From positions 273,505 to 337,504 of the forward strand of contig MNCI01002041.1 in assembly GCA_015680685.1 (NCBI GenBank): a stretch of DNA of 64,000 bases. The letters are read 5' to 3'. The DNA comes from Gnetum montanum. Its lineage: Eukaryota > Streptophyta > Gnetopsida > Gnetales > Gnetaceae. Positions 61,181 to 64,000 of this stretch are shown here, one piece after another. Position numbers and translations under genes: made by a program. Below the pieces are notes generated by a model that was given only the letters and a program-made list of their open reading frames with translations, did not search any database and was not told the origin of the DNA. The stretch's first letter is position 1. Every line of letters starts with the position of its first letter.

Positions 61181-62450
61181 TTTGTTGCAACAACTTGCTT
61201 GGGCTCATGGAAAGGCTTTAGTTGTTGGATGTTGATTAACTAATTTTTTTTTTTGGGCTATCATAATTGTAGATTAACATGGTCCTAGAAGTAAGAGTTT
61301 CAAAAATGATATAAGGTCCTTTCCATAATGTCTAGAAATTAGCTTGTTGAGGTATGTGTGTGGGGTTCTAGTAGAGAACCTTATCTCTTGGTTGAAATTT
61401 CACTTTTCATATCCTAAGGTCATGACGTTCGTTGTTGAATGCCTTATACACTTCATTCAAGGACATAACCACTAATTGATTTTCATCTAGCACTTTTAAG
61501 TTGATTAATCTTTCTTTCTATGCTAGACTTAGGTCAAGGTCCAAGTCACAGATTGTTGAGAGTGTACAGAGCTTGGACTGAATTGGGAGCATTGGAAGTT
61601 TCTCATACACCAACTCATAGGAAGAGTAGCCAATAGGGAGTTTCCATGTTGAGCAATAGGCCTAAAGGGCATCGTTAAGTTTTGTGCTCCAATCTCTCCT
61701 ATATTTGCTAACGGTTCTTATTAGAATCTTTGTGATCTCCTAGTTAGTAACCTCTACTTCACAGTTGGCTTGGTGTGATAAAGTGTTGTTAATTTATGTT
61801 CAACCCCCAAGGATTGCATAATTTTTCAAAAAGTAGAACCTATGAAATGGGTTCTATTGTTAGAAATCAATGCATGTGACACCCCAAACCTATTCACAAC
61901 ATTTTGTTGTGCAAATCGAGCAACAGTGGATGATGTATCGTTGATGACAGTTGTTGCTTCTACTCATTTGGTACAATAGTCAATGGTGATGATTATATAT
62001 GTCTTTCCATTGGACAGGGGTGTGATGGGACCCATGAAGTCGATGCCCCATATGTTGAAGGGTTTCAATGGTTAAATCCACTATTGAGGACCCTCCATTC
62101 GTGCGATCGTCCCACCATCTCATTGACAACGCTCATAGGATCAGATAAACTAGTGGACATCCCTGAAGATTGTGGGTCAATAGTATCCTACCATCAGAAT
62201 TTTTATGGACATGCATCTCCCTACATATTGGCCTCCATAAGGGCCTTCGTGAGCATCCTAGAGAATGTGTAATTGATCCGTGTTAGGGACACACCAACGA
62301 ACTAGGCCATTAATGCACACCTTGTAAAGGTGTCCATTGATTTCTATGAAGTTTTTGGCCTAATGAAGAAACTAATATTTCTTCCTATAGTCTAGGTCTT
62401 ATGGAATCTCCTAAGTAAGCTATAAAGTGAGGATTCCATCATACCATTCT
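61181..62450 (-). pseudogene. E3 integrase, degenerate
   Basis: On the minus strand WGIDFMGPITPLSNGKTY and TIDYCTK mark the start of the catalytic core and its first Asp. SNNRTHF stands where SD(R/G)GTHF is expected, so the second catalytic Asp is Asn. Stops interrupt it, for example TGA after DYCTK (Trp changed to stop) and TGA after GSTF. Confidence 0.75.
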
Positions 62451-62990
62451 GGTTCTATGGTTACTTATTCATTTATTACACCAACAAAGAGAAGTTCATT
62501 AAGAAATTGGTCAAAGAGTGGGCTCTCCTCCTCCTTACTATCCCATCATAACCAAGACATATGATCAATTATCACATTCTCAATTCCCTTCCGAGCTACC
62601 ATTGTGAGATCAAATTCTTGCAAGATCACTAGCCACTGTATGACATGGGGGCTTACCATTGGCTTATTCATGAGGAAGTAGATGGCACTATGATTAGTGT
62701 GCACAAACACTTTATATCCAAGCACATAGTGCCTGAAATTTTCTAGAGCATACACCACTTCCATCAGTTCTTTCTCTATGGTGGTGTAATTCAACTGTGC
62801 ACCCACAATGCTTCGACTTGTGTAGTGGATGTAATATCGATATTTCTTATCATCCAACTATATAAGCATAGATTCCAAGGCGTAATTAGATGCATCAGTC
62901 ATTATATGAAATGGTCTAGACCAATCAAGTGCTCATAGAATTGGAATCTCTACGAGATTCTACTTGAGGCTTTATAATGCATTTTTGCAT
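62451..62990 (-). pseudogene. E3 RNase H domain
   Basis: The open part 62857-62546 (103 residues) shows the gypsy RNase H order: YTSRSIVGAQLNYTTIEKEL, FRHYVLGYKVFVHTNHSAI, then IENVIIDHMSWL. This corresponds to ASR...AQ.NYTTTEKELLAVV...TDH...DHLSRL. One catalytic position reads Asn (TNHSA instead of TDHAA). Confidence 0.85.
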
Positions 62991-64000
62991 TTCTTGCCCC
63001 AAATGAATGAAGCATCTTTCTTCATTAGTTTGACCAATGATTTTGTGATCTTAGAGAAATTCTCTATAAGTCACCAATAGTAGCCAATGTGTTCAAGGAA
63101 TGACTAAACATCTTTGATGGTTTCTGGTAGCAGGATTTTCCTTTGATGACCCTTATCTTTTCAGGGTCTACCTTGATCCTTTCTTACAAAATTATATGCC
63201 CCAATACAATGCCTTCTTAGACCATGAGATGGCTCTTTTTCCAATTGAGCTATAGGTTTCTTTCCAGACATCTTTTGAGTACTTGCTCAAGGTTGTCCAA
63301 GGCTTGCTCGAATGTAGCACCATAAGTGGAGAAGTCATCTATAAAGACTTCCACCCTGCTCCCAATTTGCCACTGAAAGATGCTTAACACTCAATGTTGG
63401 AAGGTGGCAGGAGCATTGCATAGACCAAAAGGCATCTTGTGATATGCAAAGATCTCCTAGGGACTTGTGAATGTTGTTTTGACTTGGTCTTTTGGTGCAA
63501 TTTGAATTTGGTTATAGTCACTATAATCATTAGAAAACTGTAATAGCAATGCCCAGATATGGTGTCCAACACCTTATCAACAAATGACAATGGAAAATGA
63601 TCTTTGAATATTTCCATGTTTAATAGCCTAAAGTCAATACAAACCAGCAATTTGCCACCTCTCTTAGGCACTATCACGAGTGGGCTGACCCACTTACTAT
63701 CTCCAATGGGGTAGATGAACCTTGCCTTAAGGAGTTTCTCAATCTCCTCTTTGACGATTTGCTTCAATTTTGGGTTTGATCGCCATTATGGTTGCTTCTT
63801 TTGCTTCATGGATGAATTAGTATAAATGCGGTGCTAGCATATCCATGGATCAATTCCAATGAGTTTGGGATATAACTAGGAAAAGGCTGTTGGCCATCTG
63901 TTGATCACTTTCAATAGTTTTTCTTTTTTCTTAGGAGAAAGTTTGACATTAAGTATGACCGGCTTACCATTTTTCAAGAATGCATATTCTAAGTTGACAA
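62991..64000 (-). pseudogene. E3 reverse transcriptase (partial at the window edge)
   Basis: The open part 63767-63384 begins KQIVKEEIEKLLKARFIYPI, followed by WVSPLVIVPKRGG and KDHFPLSFVDKVLD. After a frameshift, MPFGLCNAPATFQ and the catalytic VFIDDFSTYG follow (63348-63331), then the thumb-like GHIIL region with stops. Arrangement and motifs are of the Ty3/gypsy Athila/Tat type. Confidence 0.85.

Larger units (their letters stand above)
55874..64000 (-). mobile_element. E3: pol-bearing Ty3/gypsy (Athila/Tat-like) element, 5' end outside the window
   Basis: Minus-strand order from the right edge: RT, RNase H, integrase, spacer, internal U3-like promoter, intron, accessory ORF with coiled coil, PPT and 3' LTR. 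This is the only copy here that keeps pol. RT motifs KDHFPLSF and VFIDDFSTYG are typical of the Athila/Tat group. Stops and frameshifts occur in every gene, so the copy is inactive. It shows that the accessory ORF lies downstream of pol in the autonomous form. Confidence 0.8.

Noticed and set aside
62451-64000. Endogenous pararetrovirus origin of the RT/RNase H region
   Set aside because: The integrase downstream, the LTR and PPT at the expected distance, and the KDHFPLSF and FIDDFSTYG motifs fit a Ty3/gypsy element.

Overview
This is a nuclear plant sequence. It carries a plastid ribosomal protein gene with a transit-peptide region, a plant APUM-type Pumilio gene with U2-type introns, tRNA-derived SINEs and many LTR retrotransposons. 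The retrotransposons are old, stop-riddled but still recognisable, and layered in nests. That fits a large, slowly purged genome such as a gymnosperm, but the window alone does not identify the species.

Layout. 1-4473: 3' part of a Ty3/gypsy element of the Athila/Tat type (here E1, + strand), inserted into the start of the gag of a reverse-strand relative (E5, 4474-5345). 5485-5740: a 128-bp tandem duplication. 6136-9827: a plastid bL19 gene on the minus strand with four placed exons; the first exon is not placed. 10.9-12.4 kb: upstream region between divergently arranged genes. 12434-24.7 kb: a Pumilio gene on the plus strand with a TATA box, a uORF, a probable leader intron and five coding exons encoding 847 residues; intron 3 is 6 kb. 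24.8-28.2 kb: mostly unassigned AT-rich DNA with a solo LTR and SINE-like units.

From about 28.2 kb to the end the window is almost entirely nested retroelements. A gag-only reverse element (E4, 28.3-56.7 kb) was broken by three insertions: a nearly intact Ty1/copia element (29512-36403, TSD GCCTT), a solo LTR (36518-37312), and a 975-bp LTR-like sequence (flanks TTTAG). The 975-bp sequence was itself split by a reverse gag-only element (E6, 41114-55010, TSD CCA[A/G]A), and E6 was split inside gag by a forward relative (E7, 47238-53087, TSD ATTAT). From 55874 to the right edge lies a pol-bearing reverse element (E3). Its 3' LTR runs straight into E4's gag without a primer-binding site.

The most unusual content is the accessory module of this gypsy family. 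E1, E3 and E6 carry, between pol or gag and the 3' LTR, an ORF with a conserved globular domain (resembling the 'putative plant transposon protein' / plant-mobile-like domains) followed by a long coiled coil. The ORF start codon sits directly behind a conserved splice-acceptor-like motif. In E1 and E3 it is also preceded by an internal TATA-containing block that looks like the family's own LTR U3. E4 and E7 keep only the start of the ORF. A PPT-like box occurs both at the end of gag/pol and before the 3' LTR, so it brackets the module. All assignments come from reading the sequence by eye; no database search was run.
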